DNA of 64,000 nt from Inquilinus limosus DSM 16000 (GTDB taxonomy: Bacteria; Pseudomonadota; Alphaproteobacteria; DSM-16000; Inquilinaceae), in NCBI RefSeq assembly GCF_000423185.1, contig NZ_AUHM01000037.1, forward strand, positions 17,283 to 81,282. The letters run 5' to 3'. A program made the translations under genes and the position numbers. Positions 8,822 to 16,937 of the stretch are shown one piece after another (positions within the stretch are counted from its first letter, which is position 1; each line of letters begins with the position of its first letter). Under the pieces are notes generated by a model. The model searched no databases. It saw only the letters and a list, made by a program, of their open reading frames with translations, and was not told the origin of the DNA.

Positions 8822-10785
8822 TCCCCGAGCTCGGCCACTACGCCCTGGTCCTGGCGCTGCTGCTCGCCCTGGTGCAGTCGACCCTGCCGCTCTGGGGCGC
8901 GGCCAAGCGCCACCCCGGGCTGATGGCGGTGGCGGAGCCGGCGGCGACGCTGCAGCTCGCCGCGATCGCCGTCGCCTTTGCGGCGCTGACCTGGGCCTAT
9001 GTCGTCTCCGACTTCTCGGTGGCGGTGGTCGCCGGCAATAGCCACTCGCTGAAGCCGCTGCTCTACAAGGTGACGGGCGTCTGGGGGAACCACGAGGGCT
9101 CGATGCTGCTCTGGGTCCTCATCCTGGCGCTGTTCGGCGCCGCGGTCGCGCTGTTCGGCAACAACCTGCCGCCGACGCTGCGGGCCCGGGTGCTGGCGGT
9201 GCAGGGCATGGTCGGGGTCGGCTTCCTGGCCTTCATCATCCTGACCTCGAACCCTTTCCTGCGGCTCGACCCGGCGCCGCTCGACGGCCAGGACCTGAAC
9301 CCGCTGCTGCAGGATCCCGGCCTGGCCTTCCATCCGCCCTTTCTCTATCTCGGCTATGTCGGCTTCTCGATGGCCTTCTCCTTCGCCGTCGCGGCGCTGA
9401 TCGAGGGCCGGGTCGACCCCGCCTGGGCGCGCTGGGTGCGGCCCTGGACGCTGGCCGCCTGGGCATTCCTGACCGTCGGCATCGCGCTCGGCTCCTACTG
9501 GGCCTATTACGAGCTCGGCTGGGGCGGCTGGTGGTTCTGGGACCCGGTCGAGAACGCCTCGCTGATGCCCTGGCTGTCCGGCACCGCGCTGCTGCACTCC
9601 GCTCTGGTGGTGGAGAAGCGCGACGCGCTGAAGAGCTGGACCATCCTCCTCGCCATCCTCACCTTCGGCCTCAGCCTGGTCGGCACCTTCCTCGTGCGCT
9701 CCGGCATCATCACCTCGGTGCACGCCTTTGCGGTCGACCCGGAGCGCGGCGTCTTCATCCTGCTGCTGCTGGCGCTCACCGTCGGCGGCGCCTTCGCGCT
9801 CTACGCCGTCCGCGCGCCGCGGCTGAAGCTGGGCGGCGTCTTCGCCCCGATCAGCCGGGAGGGGGCGCTGGTGCTGAACAACCTCTTGATCTGCACCGCC
9901 ACGGTGACGGTGTTCATCGGCACGCTCTACCCGCTGCTCGACAAGACGGTCTCGGTCGGCAAGCCCTATTACCAGCTCACTTTCGTGCCGCTGATGACAC
10001 CAGTGGTGGCGGTGATGGTGATCGCCCCGCTGATGGCCTGGAAGCGCGGCGACCTGCCCGGCGTGCTCGGCCGGCTGAAATTCGCCGCCATCGGCGCCAT
10101 GATCGTGGTCCTTGCCGCGCTCTGGCTGCAGGGCCGCGGGCCGGTGCTGGCGCTGGTCGGCATCGCCTTCGGCACCTGGGTGGTGCTCGGCGCCGCCACC
10201 GAAATCGCCGAGCGGGTGCGGTTGTTCCGAATCCCGCTGCGCGACAGCCTGTCCCGCGCCATCGGCCTGCCCCGCAGCGCCTGGGGCACGGCCCTCGCCC
10301 ATGCCGGGCTCGGCATCGCCCTCCTCGGCATGATCGGGTCGAGCTACTGGTCGACCGAGCGGCTGGTGGTCGCCGGGCCCGGCGACCGCATCGACCTCGC
10401 CGCCGGCTATGCGGTCGAGTTCGACGGCGTGACGGCGGGGCAGGGGCCGAATTACGAGACCCGTCTCGGCGACCTGAAGCTGCTGCGCGACGGCGGCTTC
10501 GTCACCGACCTCGCGCCCGAGAAGCGCTTCTATCCGGTGGCCCGCATGCCGACCAGCGAGGTGGCGATCCACACCACCCTGACCGGCGATGTCTATGTCG
10601 CGCTGGGCGAGGAGCAGGCGGACGGGCGCTGGAGCCTGCGCCTCTACCACCACCCGCTGGTGCCGTGGATCTGGGGCGGCGCCCTGGTCATGGCCTTCGG
10701 CGGCGTGCTCTCGCTCAGCGACCGCCGGCTGCGTGTCGGCGCGCCGCGGCGTGCGGTGGCGCCGGCCGTCGGATCGCCGGCCTGA
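8818..10785 (+). CDS. ccmF: CcmF, cytochrome c heme lyase core subunit
   Basis: A 655-residue polytopic membrane protein that, with CcmH and CcmI, attaches heme to apocytochromes c. The WWD motif GWGGWWFWDPVENASLMPWL lies near residues 234-253. Conserved heme-ligand regions are seen in GVWGNHEGSMLLW (about 87-99) and LLHSALVVEKRDALKSW (after the WWD). About 15 membrane helices are expected. The C-terminal part contains a large periplasmic domain ending before the last helix. The start overlaps the ccmE stop. Family length and motifs are all present. Confidence 0.96.
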   Translation: MIPELGHYALVLALLLALVQSTLPLWGAAKRHPGLMAVAEPAATLQLAAIAVAFAALTWAYVVSDFSVAVVAGNSHSLKPLLYKVTGVWGNHEGSMLLWVLILALFGAAVALFGNNLPPTLRARVLAVQGMVGVGFLAFIILTSNPFLRLDPAPLDGQDLNPLLQDPGLAFHPPFLYLGYVGFSMAFSFAVAALIEGRVDPAWARWVRPWTLAAWAFLTVGIALGSYWAYYELGWGGWWFWDPVENASLMPWLSGTALLHSALVVEKRDALKSWTILLAILTFGLSLVGTFLVRSGIITSVHAFAVDPERGVFILLLLALTVGGAFALYAVRAPRLKLGGVFAPISREGALVLNNLLICTATVTVFIGTLYPLLDKTVSVGKPYYQLTFVPLMTPVVAVMVIAPLMAWKRGDLPGVLGRLKFAAIGAMIVVLAALWLQGRGPVLALVGIAFGTWVVLGAATEIAERVRLFRIPLRDSLSRAIGLPRSAWGTALAHAGLGIALLGMIGSSYWSTERLVVAGPGDRIDLAAGYAVEFDGVTAGQGPNYETRLGDLKLLRDGGFVTDLAPEKRFYPVARMPTSEVAIHTTLTGDVYVALGEEQADGRWSLRLYHHPLVPWIWGGALVMAFGGVLSLSDRRLRVGAPRRAVAPAVGSPA

Positions 10786-10795
10786 AGGATCGTCG

Positions 10796-11347
10796 ATGCG
10801 CCGTCTTCTGTTCGTCCTGCCGCTGCTTCTGCTCGCCGCCCTGGCCATAGGGATCGGGGTCAAGCTGCTGTCCGGCAGCGACCCGCAATCACTGCCTTCG
10901 GCCCTGATCGACAAGCCGCTGCCGGAATTCTCGCTGGCGGCGCTGCCGGGCCGGCCAGGTAACGTTGGGGCGGACGGCCTGGCCAGCACCGATTTCGGCG
11001 GTACGCCGATGCTGCTGAACGTCTTCGCCAGCTGGTGCGTGCCCTGCCTGGCGGAGCATCCGGTGATCACCAAACTCGGCCGCGAGGACGGCATCCCGGT
11101 CGCGGCGATCAACTACAAGGACAAGCCGGAGGACGCGCTGGCCTGGCTGAAGCGAAACGGCGACCCGTACCGCCGGATCGGCGCCGATGCTGATGGCCGG
11201 ACCGCGATCGACCTCGGCGTCTACGGCGTGCCGGAGACCTTCGTGATCGACAAGGCCGGCCGCATCCGCTACCGCCACCCCGGCCCGCTGACGCCGGACA
11301 TCGTCGATCGCGAGATCCGGCCGCTGCTGGCGGAGCTGGCGAAGTGA
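10796..11347 (+). CDS. ccmG: CcmG/DsbE thiol:disulfide interchange protein
   Basis: A 183-residue membrane-anchored thioredoxin-fold reductase that keeps apocytochrome CxxCH cysteines reduced. One N-terminal helix (residues 3-25) anchors it to the periplasmic face. The active site ASWCVPCLAEHP has Cys81 and Cys84. The cis-proline region GVPETFVID is in place. The ATG at 10796 follows GAAGGA at 10784-10789. The stop at 11345-11347 is followed directly by the inverted-repeat element that intrudes on the ccmH start. Confidence 0.94.
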   Translation: MRRLLFVLPLLLLAALAIGIGVKLLSGSDPQSLPSALIDKPLPEFSLAALPGRPGNVGADGLASTDFGGTPMLLNVFASWCVPCLAEHPVITKLGREDGIPVAAINYKDKPEDALAWLKRNGDPYRRIGADADGRTAIDLGVYGVPETFVIDKAGRIRYRHPGPLTPDIVDREIRPLLAELAK

Positions 11348-11384
11348 TCATGGCCACCCCCCTCAGTAGAACCGCCATTTCTTG

Positions 11385-11545
11385 TCCCCCCTCCCCTTGC
11401 GGGAGGGGGGTAGGGGGAGGGGGTTGTCGAGGCCAGGACGGGATCGTTGCCGATCCGGGTGCAGTCCAGCCGCGGAACTCGGCGAAGACAGTGCGAGCGG
11501 AGGGAACTCCCTCCCCCTACCCCCCTCCCGCAAGGGGAGGGGGGA
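11385..11545. repeat. Intergenic inverted-repeat element between ccmG and ccmH
   Basis: Two arms of about 38 bases (11385-11422 and 11508-11545) are reverse complements with only the last base differing; the loop is 85 bases. The arms are runs of C and G (TCCCCCCTCCCCTTGCGGGA and so on), unlike coding DNA. Elements of this type recur in many proteobacterial genomes as small non-autonomous repeats. It sits exactly where the ccmH signal peptide should start. Confidence 0.8.
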
Positions 11546-11550
11546 CTCGG

Positions 11551-12024
11551 TTGGGGCAAGCGGTTCGGCTGGCGCTCACGGCTGTGTTCCTCTGCCTAAC
11601 CTTCGCCGCCCCCGCCGGCGCGATCGAGCCGCAGGAACAGCTGGCCGATCCGGCGCTGGAGGCCCGCGCCCGCACGATCAGCCAGGAGCTTCGCTGCCTG
11701 GTCTGCCAGAACGAGTCGATCGACGATTCCAACGCCGATCTGGCCCGCGACCTGCGCCGCATCGTGCGCGAGCGGCTGACCGCCGGCGACACCGACGACC
11801 AGGTGCTGGGCTTCATCACCGCCCGCTACGGCGACTACGTCCTGCTGCGGCCGCCGCTCAAGCCCGGCACGCTGGTGCTGTGGTTCGGCCCGGTGGTGCT
11901 GCTGTTCGCCGCCATCGCCCTCTTGATCCTGCGCCGCCGGCGGCGTCCGGCGGAGGCGCCACCGCTGTCGCCGGAGGAGAGCCGCCGTCTGGCCCGGCTG
12001 TTGGACGAGGAATCGGCGCCGTGA
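11551..12024 (+). CDS. ccmH: CcmH (CycL-type) thioreductase subunit of the heme lyase
   Basis: A membrane-anchored partner of CcmF and CcmI that reduces apocytochrome cysteines. The LRCLVCQNESIDDSNADLA motif is diagnostic, with Cys49 and Cys52 when counted from TTG 11551. A signal peptide (AVRLALTAVFLCLTFAAPAGA) precedes it and a membrane helix (LVLWFGPVVLLFAAIALLIL) lies near the C-terminus. TTG 11551 is chosen because it starts the signal peptide and follows GGGGAGGGGGG, which is itself part of the repeat's right arm. In-frame ATG 11350 and GTG 11344 would add a nonsensical repeat-encoded extension. The start is therefore uncertain. The stop overlaps ccmI. Confidence 0.88.
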   Translation: MGQAVRLALTAVFLCLTFAAPAGAIEPQEQLADPALEARARTISQELRCLVCQNESIDDSNADLARDLRRIVRERLTAGDTDDQVLGFITARYGDYVLLRPPLKPGTLVLWFGPVVLLFAAIALLILRRRRRPAEAPPLSPEESRRLARLLDEESAP

Positions 12025-13394
12025 CCGGCTGGATGTTCTGGATCGTCGCGGCGCTGATGACCGCGGGCGCCGTGGCGCTGCTGCTGCGCCGCCTGTTCGC
12101 CGCGGGCGCATCGCTTCCCTCCGGCTCCGATGCCGCCATCTACCGCGACCAGCTGAAGGAGCTGGAGCGGGAGCTCGCGGCCGGCGAGATCGGCCCGGCC
12201 GAGGCCGAGGCGGCGAAGGCCGAGATCGGCCGCCGCCTGCTGGCCGCCGCCGGCGATGCCAAGCCGCTTCCGTCTTCGCCCGCAGTCCCGCCGCGCCGCG
12301 TAGCGTTCGGCCTCGCCGTGCTGCTGCCGGTGGCCGCCCTGGCGATCTATCTGGCGGAAGGCGCGCCTGGCCTGCCGTCGCAGCCCTTCGCCAGCCGCGA
12401 CCCCGGCGAGCGGCAGGCGATCCAGACGGCTGTGGCGGAGGCGCGGGCGCTGGAGCAGCGTCTGGCCGCCTCGCCGCAGGACCGCGACGGCTGGATCGAG
12501 CTCGGCCGACGCTGGAGTCAGCTGGGCGACAGCGCCAAGGCGGCCGACGCCTATGGCCGTGCGATCGGCCTGGGCAACGCCGATGCCGAGCTGACCGGCC
12601 GCTACGGCGAGGCCCTGGTCGGCGCCAACGCCGGCACCGTGACCGACACCGCGCGTGCCGCCTTCGAGCAGGCGCTGAAGCTGCGGCCCGGGGACATCCG
12701 CGCCCGCTACTTCCTGGCGCTCGGCCACGCCCAGGCCGGCGACGACCGCGCGGCGCTGGAGCTGTGGCAGGGGCTGATGCGGGATTCGCCGGCCGACGCG
12801 CCCTGGGTTCCGTCCGTCCGTCAGCATCTGACCGAGGCGGCGCAGCGCCTCGGCCTCGACCCGAAGACCGCTGTCCCGGAGCCGCAGGCGCCGACAGCTC
12901 AGCCGCGCGGCCCGGCCGCGGCGATCGCCTCGCTGCCGCCGGACGAGCAGGCCAAGGCGATCCGCGGCATGGTCGACGGCCTGGCGGCGCGGTTGGAGCA
13001 GTCGCCGGACGATCTCGAAGGCTGGGTCCGCCTGGCCCGCGCCCGTCGCGTGCTGGGCGAGGTTGACGCCGCCGCCGACGCCTATGCCCGCGCCGCGGCT
13101 CTGGCGCCGGACGACACCGGCCTCGTCCGCGCCTATGCCGATGCGCTCCTCGCCGCCGGCCGGGGCGAGGAGGTGCCGCCGGTGCTGGAGACGGGGCTGC
13201 GCCGCGCGCTGGCGGCCGATCCCAAGGATCTCGTCGCCCTCTGGTTCCTCGGCGTCGCCGCACAGAAGGCGGGGCAGCCGGAGGAGGCGCGGCGCCTGTG
13301 GGGGCAGATGCGCGATCAGTTCCAGGAGGGCAGCCCGGAGCGCCGGGCGATCGAGCAGCGCATCGCCCAGCTGCCGGCGCCCGGCGCCGGATGA
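12021..13394 (+). CDS. ccmI: CcmI (CycH-type) TPR apocytochrome c chaperone
   Basis: A 457-residue protein that holds apocytochrome c for the CcmFH lyase. Two membrane helices are present: WIVAALMTAGAVALLLRRLFA at the N-terminus and VAFGLAVLLPVAALAIYLAEG near residues 95-115. Between them is a charged coiled-coil-like segment (YRDQLKELERELAAGEI). The periplasmic remainder holds TPR-type repeats such as GWIELGRRWSQLGDSAKAADAYGRA, and a second set begins near residue 310. The GTG start 12021 overlaps the ccmH TGA. It is the last gene of the ccm operon. Confidence 0.92.
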   Translation: MTGWMFWIVAALMTAGAVALLLRRLFAAGASLPSGSDAAIYRDQLKELERELAAGEIGPAEAEAAKAEIGRRLLAAAGDAKPLPSSPAVPPRRVAFGLAVLLPVAALAIYLAEGAPGLPSQPFASRDPGERQAIQTAVAEARALEQRLAASPQDRDGWIELGRRWSQLGDSAKAADAYGRAIGLGNADAELTGRYGEALVGANAGTVTDTARAAFEQALKLRPGDIRARYFLALGHAQAGDDRAALELWQGLMRDSPADAPWVPSVRQHLTEAAQRLGLDPKTAVPEPQAPTAQPRGPAAAIASLPPDEQAKAIRGMVDGLAARLEQSPDDLEGWVRLARARRVLGEVDAAADAYARAAALAPDDTGLVRAYADALLAAGRGEEVPPVLETGLRRALAADPKDLVALWFLGVAAQKAGQPEEARRLWGQMRDQFQEGSPERRAIEQRIAQLPAPGAG

Positions 13395-13500
13395 CCGGAA
13401 CCGACCGATCTTCGCAACAATCGTGATGAAAGCCGGCCCGGGACTTTCGCTCTCACGGCTGCGGCGGCGCGGCCTCGGGCCGCGGTTGACCCGCGCCGGG

Positions 13501-13515
13501 AAACAATGCTTGTTT
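13501..13515. promoter_or_regulatory. AAACAA-TGC-TTGTTT palindrome upstream of the amino-acid transporter operon
   Basis: A perfect 15-bp inverted repeat in an AT-richer patch, 35 bases before the GTG start of the ATPase gene. TACAAT at 13519-13524 could be a -10 element just downstream. A repressor bound here would block initiation. The regulator is unknown. Confidence 0.4.
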
Positions 13516-13549
13516 CGGTACAATAAGAATTGGGCGAGGCTTTCCCATC

Positions 13550-14347
13550 GTGGTTTCTGTTGCTGAGGCCGCAGCGGCGCCGTCGGACGCGGCGATCGTC
13601 GTCGAGGATTTGCACAAGCGGTTTGGCGAGCTCGAAGTGCTGAAGGGCGTGTCGCTGCAGGCGCGGCAGGGCGACGTCATCTCCATCATCGGCTCCTCCG
13701 GCTCGGGCAAGAGCACGCTGCTGCGCTGCATCAACCTGCTCGAGATCCCCAATGACGGCCGCGTCTGGGTGAACGGCGAGCTGATCCGGATGCGGAAGCT
13801 GCGCTCCGGCGAGGCCGCGCCCGAGGACAGCAAGCAGGTCGACCGCATCCGCGCCTCGCTCGGCATGGTGTTCCAGAGCTTCAACCTGTGGTCGCACATG
13901 ACCGTGCTCGAGAACGTGATCGAGGCGCCGGTGCATGTGCTGAAGGTGCCGCGCAGGGAGGCGGTGGAGCGGGCCGAGACGCTCCTGGCCAAGGTCGGCA
14001 TCGCCGACAAGCGCGACCATTATCCGAGCCACCTGTCCGGCGGCCAACAGCAGCGCGCGGCGATCGCTCGGGCGCTGGCGATGCAGCCCAAGGTGATGCT
14101 GTTCGACGAGCCGACCTCGGCCCTCGACCCCGAGCTGGTGGGCGAGGTGCTGCGGGTGATCCGCCAGCTGGCGGAAGAGGGCAACACCATGCTGCTCGTC
14201 ACCCATGAGATGCGCTTCGCGCGCGAGGTGTCGAGCAAGGTGATCTTCCTGCACCAGGGCCGCACCGAGGAGGAGGGGACGCCGGCCGAGGTGTTCGACA
14301 ACCCGCGCTCGGAGCGGGTGCGTCAGTTCCTCCAGGTACAGCATTGA
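13550..14347 (+). CDS. HisP/OccP-type ATPase of a basic amino-acid ABC transporter
   Basis: A 265-residue ATP-binding subunit of the polar amino-acid uptake (PAAT) family. Walker A GSSGSGKS is at residues 48-55, the Q-loop is in [10 protein letters not shown], the signature is [15 protein letters not shown], Walker B is [16 protein letters not shown], and the switch His is in [11 protein letters not shown]. The insertion between Walker A and the Q-loop ([17 protein letters not shown]) is typical of HisP/OccP-like ATPases. The start is GTG 13550 with GGGCGAGG 13532-13539 as ribosome site. It heads a five-gene operon of ATPase, two binding proteins and two permeases. Confidence 0.93.
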   Translation: MVSVAEAAAAPSDAAIVVEDLHKRFGELEVLKGVSLQARQGDVISIIGSSGSGKSTLLRCINLLEIPNDGRVWVNGELIRMRKLRSGEAAPEDSKQVDRIRASLGMVFQSFNLWSHMTVLENVIEAPVHVLKVPRREAVERAETLLAKVGIADKRDHYPSHLSGGQQQRAAIARALAMQPKVMLFDEPTSALDPELVGEVLRVIRQLAEEGNTMLLVTHEMRFAREVSSKVIFLHQGRTEEEGTPAEVFDNPRSERVRQFLQVQH

Positions 14348-14450
14348 TGGGCACTGCCGCCTCGCTGGGCTTGACCGGGCGTGGCGGTTTCGCGGAAATC
14401 GGCCCATCCAACCCGGGACCGTCGGGTCCCAGATCTGAACGGGAGACTTC

Positions 14451-15245
14451 ATGATGAAGAGCTGGTTGTCGTTGATCGGCGCCGCGGCGCTCGTGCTGGC
14501 CGCCGGCACGGCCTCGGCCCAGGACACGCTGCGGGTCGGCACCGAGGGCGCCTATCCGCCGTACAATGCCACCGATGCCTCGGGCAAGCTGGTCGGCTTC
14601 GAGATCGACCTCGCCAACGAGCTGTGCAAGCGCGTCGAGATGAAGTGCGAGATCATCCAGCAGGACTGGGACGGCATGATCCCGGCGCTGCTGAACAAGC
14701 GCTACGACGCGATCATGGCCGGCATGTCGGTCACCGAGGAGCGGCTGAAGCAGATCAATTTCTCGAAGCCCTACAGCACCACCCCGGCCTGGTTCGTCGG
14801 TGCCAAGGACGGGATCCTGAAGGACGCCAAGACGCTCGACGACATCAAGGCCGCGCTCAAGGGCAAGGCGGTCGGCGTGCAGCGCTCGACCATCCACCAG
14901 AACTTCCTGGAGCAGAAGATCCCCGATGTCGACGTCCGGCTCTATGACACCCAGGACGACCTGAATCTCGACCTGCAGAACGGCCGCATCGACGCCGGTC
15001 TGGCCGACAGCCTCGGCTGGAAGGACTTCCTGGCCAGCGACGCGGGCAAGAACTATGACCATTTCGGCCCGGGTCTGACCGGCAAGGATGATCCGATCTT
15101 TGGTCTCGGCGTCGGCATCGGCCTGCGCAAGGAGGATACGGCGCTGAAGGAGAAGCTGGACAAGGCACTGGATTCGATGAATGCCGACGGCTCGCTGACC
15201 AAGCTGTCGGAGCAGTGGTTCGGCTTCGACACCTCCATCAAGTAA
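14451..15245 (+). CDS. Periplasmic basic amino-acid binding protein, copy 1
   Basis: A 264-residue solute-binding protein of the lysine/arginine/ornithine/histidine group (ArgT/HisJ/OccT-like). The signal peptide is residues 1-23 (ending GTASAQD). The ligand-binding signatures are visible: GTEGAYPPYNATD, GFEIDLANELCKR, QDWDGMIPALLNKRYDAIMAGMSVTEERLKQINFS, then VGVQRSTIHQNF and DLQNGRIDAGL. Ligand specificity within the basic or opine group cannot be decided by eye. It is closely similar to the following gene, so the two arose by tandem duplication. Confidence 0.92.
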   Translation: MMKSWLSLIGAAALVLAAGTASAQDTLRVGTEGAYPPYNATDASGKLVGFEIDLANELCKRVEMKCEIIQQDWDGMIPALLNKRYDAIMAGMSVTEERLKQINFSKPYSTTPAWFVGAKDGILKDAKTLDDIKAALKGKAVGVQRSTIHQNFLEQKIPDVDVRLYDTQDDLNLDLQNGRIDAGLADSLGWKDFLASDAGKNYDHFGPGLTGKDDPIFGLGVGIGLRKEDTALKEKLDKALDSMNADGSLTKLSEQWFGFDTSIK

Positions 15246-15344
15246 GGCCGGGACGGCCGCGCCGGAGATCGGGTGGGCGTCGGCGGATGCGGCATCGGCG
15301 CCCGCCCCCCAACCGGGGCCGCAGGTCCCAGAACGGAAAAGATC

Positions 15345-16142
15345 ATGAGAAAGATCTGGGTGTCCCTGGTCGGGGCGGTGGCGCTGGCGCTGGGTGCCGG
15401 CGCGGCATCCGCCGACACGCTGCGCATCTGCATGGAAGGCGCTTACCCACCCTTCAACAACACCGATTCCACCGGCAAGATCATCGGCTTCGAGGTCGAC
15501 GTCGCCAATGATCTGTGCAAGCGGGCCGGCCTGACCTGCGAGGTCGTGGCGCAGGATTGGGACGGCTTCATCCCGGCACTGCTGAACAAGCGCTGCGGCG
15601 CCCTTATGGACGGCATGTCGATCACGGCCGAGCGGTTGAAGCAGATCGCCTTCTCCGTGCCTTACACCGACACCCCGGCGTGGTTCGTCGGCGCCAAGGA
15701 CGGACTCCTCAAGGACGCCAAGACCCTGGCCGACGTCCATGCCGCGTTGAAGGGCAAGACCATCGGCGTGCAGCGCTCGACCACCCATCAGAACTTCCTC
15801 GAGGCCGAGTTCAAGGACGCGACCGTTCAGCTCTACGACACGGTCGACGACCTCAACTTCGACCTGATCAACGGCCGCATCGACGCCGGGCTGGGCGACA
15901 GCACGTCCTGGGACTCGTTCCTGAAGAGCGACAGCGGCAAGAACTACGCCCATTACGGCCCGACCCTGACCGGCAAGGACAACCCGCTGTTCGGTCAGGG
16001 CATCGGCATCGGCCTCCGCAAGGAGGACACGGAGCTCAAGGCCAAGCTGGACAAGGCGATCGAGTCCATGAAGGCGGACGGGTCGCTCGCCAAGCTGGCG
16101 GTCCAGTGGTTCGGCTACGATCCGCTGGCCCCCGGCAACTAA
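15345..16142 (+). CDS. Periplasmic basic amino-acid binding protein, copy 2
   Basis: A 265-residue paralogue of the previous gene with the same layout: signal peptide 1-23, MEGAYPPFNNTDS, GFEVDVANDLCKR, QDWDGFIPALLNKRCGALMDGMSITAERLKQIAF and VQRSTTHQNFLE. Differences at pocket positions (Thr-Glu-Gly to Cys-Met-Glu-Gly; Tyr-Asp-Ala-Ile to Cys-Gly-Ala-Leu) suggest a different ligand preference. ATG 15345 is used because it opens the signal peptide after GGAAAAGATC. The preceding leader repeats part of the leader of copy 1 (GGTCCCAG...GAACGG). Confidence 0.92.
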   Translation: MRKIWVSLVGAVALALGAGAASADTLRICMEGAYPPFNNTDSTGKIIGFEVDVANDLCKRAGLTCEVVAQDWDGFIPALLNKRCGALMDGMSITAERLKQIAFSVPYTDTPAWFVGAKDGLLKDAKTLADVHAALKGKTIGVQRSTTHQNFLEAEFKDATVQLYDTVDDLNFDLINGRIDAGLGDSTSWDSFLKSDSGKNYAHYGPTLTGKDNPLFGQGIGIGLRKEDTELKAKLDKAIESMKADGSLAKLAVQWFGYDPLAPGN

Positions 16143-16150
16143 GAAGGTCG

Positions 16151-16173
16151 CGGGCGGCCTCACCGGCCGCCCG
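16151..16173 (+). terminator. Hairpin between binding protein and permease genes
   Basis: Perfect 9-bp arms CGGGCGGCC (16151-16159) and GGCCGCCCG (16165-16173) with a 5-base loop, followed by TTCCGTTCC. Its place, after the binding proteins and before the permeases, suits partial termination or 3' protection, giving more binding protein than permease. Confidence 0.55.
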
Positions 16174-16197
16174 TTCCGTTCCAGGCAGCGGTAAGGC

Positions 16198-16935
16198 ATG
16201 CAAGGATTGATCGATTCGCTGCTCCACTGGGCGCAGCTCTTCTCCTGGGGCGATCAGGGCTGGGGGGACGAGTTCGTCCAGGCCGCGGTGATGACCGTGC
16301 TGCTCTCCACGGTCAGCTACATCTTCGGTCTCGTGGTCGGGCTGATCGCCGCCTGCCTCAAGGTCTGGGGCGGTTTCGTGCTGCGCGGACTGATGGAGAT
16401 CTACACCACCGTCGTCCGCGGCGTGCCGGAGCTCCTGATCATCTATCTCCTGTTCTTCGGCAACGAGCGGGCGATCAACGCCATCCTCGGCCTGCTCGGC
16501 GTTACCGAACCGTTTCGGTTGAACGAGTTCGTGATCGGCGTCCTCGCGGTCGGGCTGATCTCCGGCGCCTATTCGACCGAAGTGCTGCGCGGCGCCATCC
16601 AAGTCATCCCATATGGCCAGATCGAGGCCGGCCGGGCCTTCGGCATGCACGGCTTCATGGTGTTCCGCCGTATCATCCTGCCGCAGGCCATCCGCCTCGC
16701 GCTGCCCGGCCTCGGCAACGTCTGGCAGCTGATCCTGAAGGACACGGCGCTGGTCTCCGTCGTCGGGGTCACCGAGCTGATGCGGATCAGCCAGGTGGCG
16801 GCGCGGTCGACACGCGAGCCGTTCCCGTTCTTCATCACCGCGGCGGTGCTGTTCCTGGTCATCACCACCTTCTCGACCAAGATGTTCCGCAAGGCCGAGG
16901 CGCATTACGACCGCGGCGTGCGGCGGGCGGGCTGA
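16198..16935 (+). CDS. PAAT-family amino-acid ABC transporter permease (HisQ-like)
   Basis: A 245-residue inner-membrane permease. The family coupling motif appears as GQIEAGRAFGMHGFMVFRRIILPQAIRLALPGLGN, near residues 139-173, which is where the ATPase docks. About five membrane helices can be recognised, and the TVVRGVPELLIIYLLFF segment is typical of HisQ/OccQ proteins. It starts at ATG 16198 after GGTAAGG and ends two bases before the second permease gene. It works as a heterodimer with that permease, energised by the ATPase encoded at 13550. Confidence 0.92.
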   Translation: MQGLIDSLLHWAQLFSWGDQGWGDEFVQAAVMTVLLSTVSYIFGLVVGLIAACLKVWGGFVLRGLMEIYTTVVRGVPELLIIYLLFFGNERAINAILGLLGVTEPFRLNEFVIGVLAVGLISGAYSTEVLRGAIQVIPYGQIEAGRAFGMHGFMVFRRIILPQAIRLALPGLGNVWQLILKDTALVSVVGVTELMRISQVAARSTREPFPFFITAAVLFLVITTFSTKMFRKAEAHYDRGVRRAG

Positions 16936-16937
16936 CC

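Noticed and set aside
11344..11550. An N-terminal extension of ccmH from GTG 11344 or ATG 11350
   Set aside because: The encoded residues come from the inverted-repeat element and would precede the signal peptide by about 67-69 residues, which is not credible for an exported protein.
13486..13524. TTGACC and TACAAT as a sigma-70 promoter for the amino-acid transporter
   Set aside because: The spacer would be 27 bases, far from the usual 17, so the pair was not accepted as a promoter.
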